A stretch of 20,647 bases of DNA from Treponema sp. (GCA_017963165.1 JAGCTZ010000118.1:1-20647); one strand, 5' to 3'; counted from the first letter of the stretch, positions 1 through 7,710 are shown. The notes: generated by a model not told the origin, from the sequence alone. Translations and numbers: made by a program.

Positions 1-1221
1 AATTGAAAGACGGATTGTATTCTGACCAATTCCCTGATCTGCAAGTTCTTCATCATTAAGCTGTGAGTGAGTTGTACTTGCAGGATGAATAACCAGAGAT
101 TTAACATCTGCAACGTTTGCAAGCAAGCTGAAAATCTTAAGGTTATCGATGAACTTCCAGGCTTCTTCGCGGCCACCCTTGATATTGAAAGTGAAAATAC
201 TTGCTCCACCATTAGGGAAGTATTTCTGATACAATGCATGATCCGGATGATCTGCCAAAGAAGGATGATTTACTTTTTCTACCTTTGGATGCTTGCTCAA
301 GAACTCAACAACCTTCTTTGTGTTTTCTGCATGACGTTCAAGACGAAGACTCAAAGTTTCTACACCCTGAAGCAAAAGGAATGCGTTGAATGGGCTGATT
401 GAAGCACCTGTATCGCGGAGCAAAATTGCACGGATAAAGGTTACGAAGGCAGCTGGACCAACTGCATCATAGAAAGAAACTCCATGATAGCTTGGGTTAG
501 GAGCTGCAATCTGTGGATAGTTGCCGCTTGCCTTGTAATTGAACTTTCCGCTTTCTACGATGATACCACCAAGAGTTGTTCCATGACCACCAAGGAACTT
601 TGTTGCAGAATGAACTACAATATCTGCACCATGTTCAAAAGGACGGATAAGATAAGGTGTTCCAAATGTATTATCAACTACAACAGGAAGTCCATGTTTG
701 TGAGCAATTTCTGCAATTGCATCGATATCCGGAATATCAGAGTTTGGATTTCCCAAAGTCTCAAGATAAATAGCGCGTGTGTTTTCTTTGATTGCGCCTT
801 CTACTTCTGCAAGGTTGTGTGCGTCTACGAAAGTTGTTGTAACTCCGTACTGTGGAAGTGTGTGTGAAAGAAGATTGTAGCTTCCACCGTAGATTGTTTT
901 CTGGGCAACAATGTGTCCACCGTTAGCAGCAAGTGCTTCGATTGTGTAAGTAATAGCAGCTGCACCGGAAGCAACTGCAAGGGCAGCAGAACCGCCTTCA
1001 AGAGCTGCAACGCGTTTTTCCAGAACGTCCTGTGTAGAGTTTGTAAGACGTCCGTAAATGTTACCTGCATCTGCAAGACCAAAACGATCTGCTGCATGCT
1101 TTGAATTGTGGAATACATAAGATGTAGTCTGATAGATTGGTACTGCGCGGCTGTCTGTTGCAGGGTCAGCCTGTTCCTGTCCAACGTGTAATTGTAAAGT
1201 TTCGAATTTATAATTTGCCAT
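1..1221 (-). CDS. metY: O-acetylhomoserine sulfhydrylase (partial, 3' end outside window)
   Basis: PLP enzyme of the Cys/Met metabolism family that makes homocysteine from O-acetylhomoserine and sulfide in the cytoplasm. The reverse strand reads MANYKFETLQLHVGQ at the start. Residues 206-215 are SATKFLGGHG, in which K208 is the PLP-binding lysine. RAIYLETLGNPNSDIPDI and VVVDNTFGTPYLIRP are family motifs. The visible 407 codons end in IGQNTIRLSI, a sequence typical of the last 20-30 residues of this family, so only a short tail is missing. The ATG at 1221 is chosen because AGGAG lies 9 bases upstream. A RepA repeat copy and a Cys-Cys leader ORF lie between the promoter and this start. Cystathionine gamma-synthase is an alternative, but the N-terminus and overall pattern favour MetY. 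Confidence 0.93.
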   Translation of the reverse strand, partial: MANYKFETLQLHVGQEQADPATDSRAVPIYQTTSYVFHNSKHAADRFGLADAGNIYGRLTNSTQDVLEKRVAALEGGSAALAVASGAAAITYTIEALAANGGHIVAQKTIYGGSYNLLSHTLPQYGVTTTFVDAHNLAEVEGAIKENTRAIYLETLGNPNSDIPDIDAIAEIAHKHGLPVVVDNTFGTPYLIRPFEHGADIVVHSATKFLGGHGTTLGGIIVESGKFNYKASGNYPQIAAPNPSYHGVSFYDAVGPAAFVTFIRAILLRDTGASISPFNAFLLLQGVETLSLRLERHAENTKKVVEFLSKHPKVEKVNHPSLADHPDHALYQKYFPNGGASIFTFNIKGGREEAWKFIDNLKIFSLLANVADVKSLVIHPASTTHSQLNDEELADQGIGQNTIRLSI

Positions 1222-1240
1222 ATGTGTAATCTCCTGTTTG

Positions 1241-1275
1241 TGGTCCCCGCGGTTCCTGAGCCTGTCGAAGGACCA
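1241..1275 (-). repeat. RepA dispersed repeat in metY 5' leader
   Basis: The copy carries GGTTCCTGAGCCTGTCGAAG, the reverse complement of the RepA core found at eight other places in the window. It lies between the leader-peptide stop and the metY ribosome binding site, so it is transcribed in the metY leader. Confidence 0.8.
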
Positions 1276-1347
1276 ATAAGTTTTGTCACCCCTAACTTGT
1301 TTTGGGGCTTTAATTATTTAAAAGTTGAAATAGATGCTGAAACCAGT

Positions 1348-1431
1348 TCAGTATGACGAATACGAACAACAGGAACGCATGACCCCGTTTCGGAAATTTT
1401 CACGAACTAATTTTTCAAAATAAAATTTCAT
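1348..1431 (-). CDS. Candidate Cys-Cys leader peptide upstream of metY (27 aa)
   Basis: A 27-codon ORF with a perfect AGGAGG six bases before its ATG. The peptide starts MKFYFEKLVRENF and ends GVMRSCCSYSSY. It lies downstream of the metY promoter and 126 bases upstream of the metY start, so it should be translated from the same mRNA. Two adjacent Cys codons (TGT TGT) followed by a Ser/Tyr-rich end resemble sulfur-amino-acid leader peptides, where ribosome stalling at Cys codons controls the downstream gene. An internal ATG before RSCCSYSSY could give a 10-residue version. Translation and an attenuating role are inferred; no clear terminator is seen between it and metY. Confidence 0.6.
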   Translation of the reverse strand: MKFYFEKLVRENFRNGVMRSCCSYSSY

Positions 1432-1476
1432 ATTAATCCTCCTGTGTGTTTTACTTTTCCTATACAAGGATTTAAT

Positions 1477-1538
1477 ACCTACTTAAACAGTAGGTTATAT
1501 TATATTTATATATGCATTTACCTACTATGTCAATAGGT
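1477..1538 (-). promoter_or_regulatory. Pair of 19-bp inverted repeats flanking the metY promoter (candidate operators)
   Basis: Two 19-bp dyads share the arms ACCTACT and A(G/A)TAGGT around a 5-bp centre: 1477-1495 is a perfect 7+7 palindrome and 1520-1538 has one mismatched arm position. Their centres are 43 bp apart, about four helical turns. The outer dyad contains the -35 box and the inner dyad falls where transcription should start. This is a typical layout for a dimeric repressor. The general look (A/T-flanked dyad, short AT centre) recalls Rrf2-type operators, but the regulator cannot be named from the sequence. Confidence 0.7.
1505..1533 (-). promoter_or_regulatory. metY / leader peptide promoter
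   Basis: On the reverse strand, TTGACA (1533-1528) is followed by a 17-bp spacer and TATAAA (1510-1505), giving a near-consensus housekeeping promoter. The start point should fall near 1498, inside or next to the inner dyad. Confidence 0.75.
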
Positions 1539-1570
1539 TTTTAGAAAAAAATAAAAAATTTTTTATTTAA

Positions 1571-1600
1571 TTAGCAAAATTAAAGATGTTATTATATAAT
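1571..1600 (+). promoter_or_regulatory. Promoter candidate for the GGDEF gene
   Basis: TTAGCA and TATAAT (1595-1600) separated by 18 bp. They lie downstream of a perfect A/T palindrome (TAAAAAATTTTTTA) in the divergent intergenic region. The 5' leader would be about 43 bases. Confidence 0.5.
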
Positions 1601-1649
1601 ATTTAGATAACGTACGTTGCAAGGGAAGCATTATAAAGAGGAAATTGCT

Positions 1650-3056
1650 ATGGATTTTGAAAAAATACTTTCTGAATACAAAACCCGAACCTGTATAATG
1701 TCAGTAGAAAAATTTGAAAACGGTGGATATGGAAATATCCGCATAGCAGAGGGTAATAAACCGCATTATGATGACATGATGCAGACTATGCATAAAGCTT
1801 TTATTCCAAATTCTCCGTATCAAGAGTATTTTCCGCCAAATAAAAATTTTGAAGATTTTTGTTATAGAAGTGCTGTTCTTGGTCAGCCTTTGCATACTTA
1901 TGTTGAATTACCTCAAATGGGTTTATGGCTCAATATGTTTTTGCTGCCATTAAATTCTGATGTTGAAAATATTGGTTACTGTATTTATTGTTATGATGTT
2001 TCTCCTGCAGCCGATTCAGAGCAGCGCGCAAGTCTTTCTGCAGATACGGCTTCGGCAGTTTTGCAGACTTGTATTAAATTGCGTGGTTCTAAAGATATCC
2101 TGAAAACTTTCCGTGAAGTTGTTGAAGATATAAGACTTTTGTGTGATTCAGATCACTGCTGTATTCTTCTTAAAAATGAAAAAGAGCAGAGGTGTATTAA
2201 TTTTGGTGAATCTTTGAATCCCGAAAGTGGTCTTCTTTCTGTTAATGCTTATATCAATGAAAATTTTTTTGATGTACCTTTCTTTGATATTATGCAGACC
2301 TGGGATGCAACAATAGGCGGCAGTACCTGCATTATTATTAAAGATGAGCAGGATATGAAATGGTTAGAATCAACAAATCCTGTGTGGTATAAATCTTTAA
2401 AACAAAGTGGTGTAAAAACTCTTGTTCTTTTTCCTTTGATAAATAATAACACTACGATGGGTTATATATGGGCCATTAATTTTAATGTAAATAATACTGT
2501 TAAAATAAAAGAAACTCTTGAACTTACAACCTTCTTTATTGCATCGGAAATTTCGAATTATCTTTTGTTACAGAATCTTGAAACTTTAAGTTCAATGGAT
2601 TTGATGACAGGTGTAAAAAACAGAAACACAATGAATGTTGCAATGGATAATTTGGTTTCTGGAAAAATAAAGCTTAAATATCCTTATTCTGTGATATTTG
2701 CTGACTTAAACGGCTTGAAGCTGGTAAATGATGAAAAAGGTCATGCAATTGGTGATGAACTTTTAAAATCGGCTGCTGGAATATTGCAGGAAATTTTTTC
2801 TTATTATGATATTTATAGAGTCGGTGGTGATGAGTTTATGATTATTGCCGAAGGTCTTGATGAAAAGGTTCTTGAAAAAAAGATTGAAAGTATACGAACT
2901 ATGTCTTCGAAAGTAGAGAATTTACATTTTGCTATTGGTGGTCATGTTGCTAAGGAAGGCGAAGATATTCGTCTGGTAATGCGTTCTGCTGATGAAAAAA
3001 TGTATGATGATAAGAAGAAATATTATTCAGAACATCCAGAATTAAAATATAGATAA
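1650..3056 (+). CDS. GAF-GGDEF diguanylate cyclase
   Basis: Predicted cytoplasmic enzyme joining two GTP into the second messenger c-di-GMP. The 468-residue protein has an N-terminal sensor-like region (about 1-125, PAS-like, not assigned firmly), a GAF-like domain (about 145-310), then a GGDEF domain opening with SSMDLMTGVKNRN. FADLNGLKLVND carries a metal-binding Asp, and R390-V-G-G-D-E-F396 is an intact active site. The usual RxxD product-inhibition site upstream of GGDEF is absent: the aligned stretch reads FSYY before DIYRVGG. No membrane segments are seen, so the signal is probably intracellular. The ATG at 1650 is preferred over a TTG at 1617 because AGAGGAA lies just upstream. It is divergent from metY and no operon partner is evident. 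Confidence 0.88.
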   Translation: MDFEKILSEYKTRTCIMSVEKFENGGYGNIRIAEGNKPHYDDMMQTMHKAFIPNSPYQEYFPPNKNFEDFCYRSAVLGQPLHTYVELPQMGLWLNMFLLPLNSDVENIGYCIYCYDVSPAADSEQRASLSADTASAVLQTCIKLRGSKDILKTFREVVEDIRLLCDSDHCCILLKNEKEQRCINFGESLNPESGLLSVNAYINENFFDVPFFDIMQTWDATIGGSTCIIIKDEQDMKWLESTNPVWYKSLKQSGVKTLVLFPLINNNTTMGYIWAINFNVNNTVKIKETLELTTFFIASEISNYLLLQNLETLSSMDLMTGVKNRNTMNVAMDNLVSGKIKLKYPYSVIFADLNGLKLVNDEKGHAIGDELLKSAAGILQEIFSYYDIYRVGGDEFMIIAEGLDEKVLEKKIESIRTMSSKVENLHFAIGGHVAKEGEDIRLVMRSADEKMYDDKKKYYSEHPELKYR

Positions 3057-3087
3057 TAAAAGTTTTAAAATTTTTTTTGAAATTCTC

Positions 3088-3116
3088 TTGACATTTATTT
3101 TTTGAAACTGTATAAC
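3088..3116 (+). promoter_or_regulatory. glnN promoter
   Basis: TTGACA, 17-bp spacer, TATAAC. The same -35, spacing and -10 are found before amt (7573) and asnB (11433). Transcription should start near 3123, only a few bases before the first hexaloop hairpin. Confidence 0.75.
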
Positions 3117-3128
3117 AACAATATCAAA

Positions 3129-3171
3129 CGACAAAGAAGTCGCAGGAATTATGTTCTTGCGACTTTTTTTT
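3129..3171 (+). terminator. glnN leader module 1: hexaloop hairpin overlapping terminator T1
   Basis: The small hairpin is CGAC-AAAGAA-GTCG (loop 3133-3138, A at position 1, G at 4). Its 3' arm is reused in the terminator: AAGTCGCA (3137-3144) pairs with TGCGACTT (3158-3165), with an inner GGAA/TTC extension, followed by eight T. The two structures cannot form together, so the small hairpin would act as an antiterminator if stabilised. Confidence 0.75.
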
Positions 3172-3187
3172 GTTTAAAATTGCATTT

Positions 3188-3243
3188 GGTAAAGAGGCCG
3201 CATTTAATCTTGGAGGACGCTCCCGGATTTTGTGCGGCTTTTT
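3188..3243 (+). terminator. glnN leader module 2: hexaloop hairpin overlapping terminator T2
   Basis: The hairpin GGT-AAAGAG-GCC (loop 3191-3196, A1 and G4) overlaps a larger stem-loop. GCCGCA (3197-3202) pairs with TGCGGC (3233-3238), an inner AATC/GATT and GGAG/CTCC stem lies within it, and TTTTT follows. The 3-bp stem with one G-U pair is the weakest of the well-formed set. Confidence 0.6.
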
Positions 3244-3259
3244 CATTTCCAAAATGAAA

Positions 3260-3338
3260 CACGGGGCGTTGCGGGGTGTCCCCGCTAGAGGGGGTAGTGA
3301 GCAACGCAAGTGCGAACGAGGGGGAGGCTTCCCCCTCC
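3260..3338 (+). repeat. RepB GC-rich repeat in the glnN leader
   Basis: About 79 bp, far more GC-rich than its surroundings. It starts with CGGGGCGTTGCGGGGTG, contains the perfect hairpin GCGGGG-TGT-CCCCGC, and ends in a near-palindrome GAGGGGGAGGCTTCCCCCTC. The same block in reverse orientation is inside gltB (19451-19534): the first 27 bp are identical, the ends are near-identical and the middle is diverged. It separates T2 from the glnN ribosome binding site. Confidence 0.75.
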
Positions 3339-3362
3339 TGAATTATGCGAAAGGAGAAATCT

Positions 3363-5468
3363 ATGGACGAAGTAACACCAATTTTTGGAGAGAACGTTTT
3401 TAATGAAACAGTTATGAAGGCTCGGCTGCCAAAAGAAACATATAAACAGCTGATGAAAACTATTGAAGGCGGAGAAAAACTTGACGCTTCGGTTGCAACA
3501 GTTGTTGCTAATGCAATGAAAGACTGGGCAATTGAAAAAGGGGCAACTCACTACACTCACTGGTTCCAGCCGCTTACAGGTATTACTGCCGAAAAACACG
3601 ACAGTTTTATTGAGCCTGTGGAAGGTGGACGAGTAATTATGGAGTTCAGTGGAAAAGAACTTGTTCAGGGTGAACCTGATGCTTCTTCTTTCCCAAGTGG
3701 TGGTATTCGTGCAACCTTCGAAGCCCGCGGTTATACAGCATGGGATCCTACAAGCTATGCCTTTATTAAGGACGGAACACTTTGTATTCCAACAGCCTTC
3801 TGTTCTTATACTGGTGAAGCTCTTGATAAAAAGACTCCGCTGCTCCGCTCTATGCAGGCAATCAGCAAGCAGGCAGTTCGTGTTCTTAAACTTTTTGACG
3901 GAAATGAAGCTGTAAAATCTGTAAAAACTACAGTAGGTCCTGAACAGGAATATTTCCTTGTAGACAAATCAGTTTACGACAAGCGCGAAGACTTGATTTA
4001 TACAGGACGCACACTTTACGGTGCTAAGGCTCCAAAAGGACAGGAGCTCGAAGATCACTACTTTGGTATGATTAAGCCTCGTGTTCAGGAGTTCATGAAA
4101 GATTTGAACAAAGAACTCTGGAAGCTTGGTATTCTTGCCAAAACCGAACATAACGAAGTTGCTCCGGCTCAGCATGAATTGGCTCCAATCTTCAGTACAA
4201 CAAACCTTGCGTGCGACCACAACCAGCTCACAATGGAAATGATGAGAAAGGTTGCAGCCCGCCACGGAATGGTATGTCTTTTGCACGAAAAACCATTTGC
4301 CGGTGTAAACGGAAGTGGTAAACATAATAACTGGTCTATAAGCACAAATACCGGAAAGAACCTTCTTGATCCAGGTGCTACTCCAGATCAGAATGCACAG
4401 TTCCTTTTGTTCCTGTGTGCAATCATCAAGGGTGTTGATGAATACCAGGATCTGCTCCGTATTTCTGTTGCATCTGCCGGTAACGACCATCGTCTTGGAG
4501 CAAACGAAGCTCCTCCAGCAATCATTTCAATCTTCCTTGGTGACGAACTCAGCGCCATCCTGGATTCTATTGAAAAGGGTGTTCCATACGGAAAACATGA
4601 AAAAGAAAAAATGCAGATTGGTGTAACTGTTCTTCCTGACTTCAACAAGGATACAACAGACCGTAACCGTACATCACCATTTGCATTTACAGGAAATAAG
4701 TTTGAATTCCGTATGCTTGGTTCTAACGAATCAATTGCCTGCGCAAACGTATTCTTAAATACAGTTGTTGCAGAAGAGCTCAGCGAGTTTGCAGATGTTC
4801 TTGAAAAATCAAAAGACTTCAAGGCTGATCTTCATGACTTGATTCTTAAGACAATCAAAGAGCACAAGAGAATCATTTTCAACGGAAACGGTTATGATGA
4901 TTCCTGGGTTAAAGAAGCAGAGAAGCGCGGACTTTACAATCTTAAGTCTACACCGGAAGCTTTACCACATATTCTTGACGAAAAGAACGTTAAGATTTTC
5001 GAAAAGTTTGGTGTTTACAGTAAGGTTGAACTTACAAGCCGCTTCGAGATTCACAACGAAAACTATTCTAAGATTATCAATATCGAAGCAGAAACAATGC
5101 TCGAAATGGCTAAAAAAGATATTCTTCCAACTGCAAGCAAATATGCTAACAAGCTGGCAGAAACTATCGGCTTGAAAAAAGCTGCCTGCGGCGAATGTGA
5201 TACAACTTACGAAAGTGCAATGCTTAAAAAAGTAAGCTGCCTTACAAGCTGCATCTACAACAAAACAGAAAAGCTTGAACAGGAAGTTCTTGAAGCAAAG
5301 AAAACTGCAGATGCCGGTGATTCAAGCAAAACAGCCTTCTTCTACCGAGAGCATGTTTTTGCGGCAATGAACGAACTGCGTGCTTGTGCTGATGAGCTTG
5401 AAACAATCACACCAAAAGAGATGTGGCCGTTCCCAAGCTACGGCGATTTGCTGTTCAGCGTTCGGTAA
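3363..5468 (+). CDS. glnN: Type III glutamine synthetase (GSIII)
   Basis: ATP-dependent ligase making glutamine from glutamate and ammonium in the cytoplasm; entry point of the GS-GOGAT pathway completed by gltB. The 701-residue length fits GSIII (about 700) and not GSI (about 450). Diagnostic motifs are [15 protein letters not shown] near residue 60, [12 protein letters not shown] near 190, [14 protein letters not shown] near 310, [18 protein letters not shown] near 370 and [13 protein letters not shown] near 455. The ATG at 3363 is chosen because AAGGAG lies six bases upstream; an in-frame ATG at 3345 has no comparable site. A leader of about 240 bases holds two hexaloop-terminator modules and RepB, so expression is probably set by antitermination. 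Unlike asnB and gltB, the coding sequence has no RepA insertion. Confidence 0.96.
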   Translation: MDEVTPIFGENVFNETVMKARLPKETYKQLMKTIEGGEKLDASVATVVANAMKDWAIEKGATHYTHWFQPLTGITAEKHDSFIEPVEGGRVIMEFSGKELVQGEPDASSFPSGGIRATFEARGYTAWDPTSYAFIKDGTLCIPTAFCSYTGEALDKKTPLLRSMQAISKQAVRVLKLFDGNEAVKSVKTTVGPEQEYFLVDKSVYDKREDLIYTGRTLYGAKAPKGQELEDHYFGMIKPRVQEFMKDLNKELWKLGILAKTEHNEVAPAQHELAPIFSTTNLACDHNQLTMEMMRKVAARHGMVCLLHEKPFAGVNGSGKHNNWSISTNTGKNLLDPGATPDQNAQFLLFLCAIIKGVDEYQDLLRISVASAGNDHRLGANEAPPAIISIFLGDELSAILDSIEKGVPYGKHEKEKMQIGVTVLPDFNKDTTDRNRTSPFAFTGNKFEFRMLGSNESIACANVFLNTVVAEELSEFADVLEKSKDFKADLHDLILKTIKEHKRIIFNGNGYDDSWVKEAEKRGLYNLKSTPEALPHILDEKNVKIFEKFGVYSKVELTSRFEIHNENYSKIINIEAETMLEMAKKDILPTASKYANKLAETIGLKKAACGECDTTYESAMLKKVSCLTSCIYNKTEKLEQEVLEAKKTADAGDSSKTAFFYREHVFAAMNELRACADELETITPKEMWPFPSYGDLLFSVR

Positions 5469-5497
5469 ATGAAATCCGGGGCCACAAGATAATCCTT

Positions 5498-5572
5498 GGG
5501 GTCCCTGAGGCAATCTTTTGGGGTCCCTGAGGCAATCTTTTGGGGTCCCTGAGGCTCTCGAAGGGCCCCTAT
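5498..5572 (-). repeat. RepA-derived tandem array, 22-bp unit
   Basis: The unit GGGGTCCCTGAGGCAATCTT plus TT occurs at 5498-5519 and 5520-5541. A third start at 5542 runs into CTCTCGAAGGGCCCC, which completes a degenerate RepA copy. The left half of RepA appears to have been amplified. It lies between the glnN stop and its terminator. Confidence 0.75.
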
Positions 5573-5585
5573 TTAAAGTAATACC

Positions 5586-5629
5586 GCCACAGAAAATTCC
5601 TCAAAAGAATTATTCTGTGGCATTTTTTT
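5586..5629 (+). terminator. Intrinsic terminator of glnN
   Basis: GCCACAGAA (5586-5594) pairs with TTCTGTGGC (5613-5621). The inner AATTC/GAATT pairing extends the stem and seven T follow. Confidence 0.85.
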
Positions 5630-5648
5630 ATCTTCTTTCTTTTTTTCG

Positions 5649-5657
5649 TGATATAAT
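5649..5657 (+). promoter_or_regulatory. Extended -10 promoter of the GH5 gene, leaderless spacing
   Basis: TGATATAAT is an extended -10 (TGn TATAAT) with no convincing -35. The ATG begins exactly six bases after the -10, so transcription should begin at or next to the A of the ATG. No Shine-Dalgarno sequence can fit. Confidence 0.65.
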
Positions 5658-5663
5658 AATCTT

Positions 5664-7550
5664 ATGTTTAAGAAGCTTATATTACTTTCACTCCTGTCAT
5701 TTTTATTTTCTGGCTGCAACCTGTTTCTCAAACTAGAATCTGGAAAATCAGAAACTTCAAAAATTGGTGATAACGCCGAACTTGCAGTTAAGCCTTTTGC
5801 TCAAATCCAGGATGAAGTTAGTCAGACACTTGATGATTATGAAATTGATCTTTCTAAAATAAAATTCTGGAAGAAGTCCTCTGATTCTACGGAAGACTGC
5901 GGCACTTATGACAGCGAAACAAAAATTCTGCGGCTTAATACAAAATGGAAGGCAGGCGTTTTTTATTTTACAGATTTTGATGCTTCGGATTATCGTTATA
6001 TCAGAATTGATTATGAACCTGTAGAGGATGGTGGTCAGACTAATCTTCCGTTCAGATTGCAATGCCAGTACAACGATAACGATAAAACGACAGAAAATCA
6101 GCTTTGCGAACGAAAACGGCGTGTTCAATATTTACGGTTAAACAAAGATTTAAAAAATTCAATCAATCAGATTCAAATATGGTGTATTACGGACTCTCCG
6201 GTTGAATATAAAATTAACAGGCTTTGTCTAACGCAAAATAAAATAATTTCTGAGCCTGTTGTCGATACTGGCAGCAAAAGTTTTGATTCATCAATTTCGT
6301 CGATTGCACTTGTAAAGCAAATGCAGTTTGGCTGGAATCTTGGAAACACTTTCGATGCTCATTCTTTTGGCTGGCAGCCGAAGTATTGGGAACAGGGAAT
6401 AGAAACAGAATTTCACTGGGAAAAAACTGAAACTACAGAAGAGCTTATTGCATTTCCGTATGACAACGGCTACAGAACAATCCGCATTCCTGTTACCTGG
6501 TTTGACCACATAATTGACGATGAATATACGATTGATCCCGATTTTATGATGCGTGTAAAAACAATTGTTGATTACGCAATTGAAAAAGGTTATTACGTCA
6601 TTTTGAATGAACATCATTCTGTTCACGGTGAACACGAAAATACAATCAGGACAACTTCCAGTGGCTGGGAATATTCAAAAAGAAAAATGCCTTCTCCGCT
6701 TGGTTATGCAGACGGATATATTGTAAGCTCAAACGCGACCGACCAGCAGGAATCAAAAAGATTTTTAAATGCCATCTGGATTCAAATTGCCACTGCATTC
6801 AACAATGGTTATGATGAACACCTTATTTTTGAAACAATGAATGAACCAAGAAATGCGCGTGATGAACATCCTGCAACATATAGAGATAGAACAGACCATG
6901 AGTGGACTCCGGGAATGAAAAGCGCTTTTTATAAACTTGATGGCAGTATAAAAGGCTACTGGTGCGACAACCGTGAATGTGCTGAATGTCTTGCGGAATA
7001 TGAGGTTTTGAATGAATATAATCAGGTTTGTCTTGATGCAATCAGGGCAACCGGTGGGAATAATGCAAACCGTTTTGTGATGATTCCCGGACTTTGTACG
7101 CACATAGAAACTGTCCTTGAAGAAATGAATGATGAAGAGCGTGGAATTTTTTCACCGGGATTATTTAGAATGCCGAGTGATACTGCAACCGATAAGCTTA
7201 TTCTGACAGTTCATAAATATCCCGGCTGGCGTGATGAAGATCAGAATAAATTTTCGGAACGAATGCAGAATAATATTTCAAGTCTTCTTGGAGAGCTTAA
7301 TGAACAGTATGTGGCAAAGGGCATACCGGTCGTTATTGGCGAAACTGCTGCAGAAAAAGGCCCTGTACCTTATGATGAGCGACTTGCCTGGGCAAAGTTC
7401 CTTACAAAAACTGCACGTCAATACGGAATGTCAGTAGTGTGGTGGGATTGCGGAAGCAGCGAAAATTCAATGGCCGAAATTGATCGCGTGAATAAAAAGT
7501 TTTTTGAGCCGGAGCTTGTTCGGGCTATGCTTGAAGAAATGTCAAAATAA
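5664..7550 (+). CDS. GH5 family endoglucanase, lipoprotein
   Basis: Secreted, lipid-anchored glycoside hydrolase predicted to cut beta-1,4-glucans such as cellulose. The N-terminus MFKKLILLSLLSFLFSGC is a lipoprotein signal with lipobox FSGC, so C18 would be the lipidated residue. Residues about 55-190 look like a beta-rich carbohydrate-binding or accessory domain, assigned weakly. The catalytic domain starts at MQFGWNLGNTFDAHSFGW (about 216). It includes RTIRIPVTWFDH, YVILNEHH, ETMNEP with the acid/base E394, LTVHKYPG, VVIGET with the nucleophile E560, and VVWWDCG. Both catalytic glutamates are present. At 628 residues it is long for a single GH5 domain because of the N-terminal module. It stands alone with a leaderless-type promoter. 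The exact substrate within GH5 (cellulose, xyloglucan, mixed glucan) cannot be decided. Confidence 0.9.
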   Translation: MFKKLILLSLLSFLFSGCNLFLKLESGKSETSKIGDNAELAVKPFAQIQDEVSQTLDDYEIDLSKIKFWKKSSDSTEDCGTYDSETKILRLNTKWKAGVFYFTDFDASDYRYIRIDYEPVEDGGQTNLPFRLQCQYNDNDKTTENQLCERKRRVQYLRLNKDLKNSINQIQIWCITDSPVEYKINRLCLTQNKIISEPVVDTGSKSFDSSISSIALVKQMQFGWNLGNTFDAHSFGWQPKYWEQGIETEFHWEKTETTEELIAFPYDNGYRTIRIPVTWFDHIIDDEYTIDPDFMMRVKTIVDYAIEKGYYVILNEHHSVHGEHENTIRTTSSGWEYSKRKMPSPLGYADGYIVSSNATDQQESKRFLNAIWIQIATAFNNGYDEHLIFETMNEPRNARDEHPATYRDRTDHEWTPGMKSAFYKLDGSIKGYWCDNRECAECLAEYEVLNEYNQVCLDAIRATGGNNANRFVMIPGLCTHIETVLEEMNDEERGIFSPGLFRMPSDTATDKLILTVHKYPGWRDEDQNKFSERMQNNISSLLGELNEQYVAKGIPVVIGETAAEKGPVPYDERLAWAKFLTKTARQYGMSVVWWDCGSSENSMAEIDRVNKKFFEPELVRAMLEEMSK

Positions 7551-7572
7551 ATAAAAATCTTTTAAAAATGTA

Positions 7573-7601
7573 TTGACAGTTTTTTTTGATTTCTGTATAA
7601 C
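7573..7601 (+). promoter_or_regulatory. amt-PII promoter
   Basis: TTGACA, 17-bp T-rich spacer, TATAAC. The element closely resembles the glnN promoter, including the T-run and the TTTCTG or AAACTG just before the -10. Confidence 0.75.
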
Positions 7602-7614
7602 TTAAAACAACTTA

Positions 7615-7655
7615 GACAAAGGCGTCGTAGAAAAATTCTGCGACGTCTTTTTTTT
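7615..7655 (+). terminator. amt leader module 1: hexaloop hairpin overlapping terminator T1
   Basis: The hairpin GAC-AAAGGC-GTC has loop 7618-7623 (A1 and G4) and only three base pairs. The terminator stem GGCGTCGTAGA (7621-7631) pairs with TCTGCGACGTC (7637-7647), allowing G-U pairs and one mismatch, and eight T follow. Loop and 3' arm of the small hairpin form the terminator 5' arm. Confidence 0.7.
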
Positions 7656-7657
7656 AT

Positions 7658-7702
7658 GCAAAGGCGCTGTGTTTTTCATTATGAAGGATGCAGCGCCTTT
7701 GT
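7658..7702 (+). promoter_or_regulatory. amt leader middle hairpin with hexaloop alternative
   Basis: CAAAGGCGCTG (7659-7669) pairs perfectly with CAGCGCCTTTG (7691-7701). The 5' arm again contains AAAGGC flanked by GC on both sides, mimicking module 1. No T-run follows (GTCATT), so this may be a decayed duplicate module or a spacer structure. Confidence 0.5.
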
Positions 7703-7710
7703 CATTAAGG

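Noticed and set aside
67..1289. Open frames opposite the metY coding strand and a 154-codon frame covering the RepA copy
   Set aside because: They are out-of-frame readings of metY, with low-complexity Cys/Leu-rich products and no ribosome binding sites.
1222..1440. SAM riboswitch in the metY leader
   Set aside because: No SAM-I-like four-way junction motifs are visible. The region holds the short ORF, a weak CCCC/GGGG hairpin and RepA instead.
3117..3362. Glutamine riboswitch or T-box in the nitrogen leaders
   Set aside because: No T-box specifier/antiterminator bulge and no known glutamine aptamer core was recognised. The repeated hexaloop-terminator overlap explains the structure better.
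3170..3403. 77-codon frame across the glnN leader
   Set aside because: It passes through terminator T2 and RepB, has no ribosome binding site and overlaps the glnN start out of frame.
3969..4822. Long reverse frames opposite glnN
   Set aside because: Shadow frames of a strongly conserved gene; the products match no recognisable family.
5518..5736. 72-codon frame between glnN and GH5
   Set aside because: It runs through the 22-bp array and the glnN terminator into the GH5 start out of frame, with no coding character.
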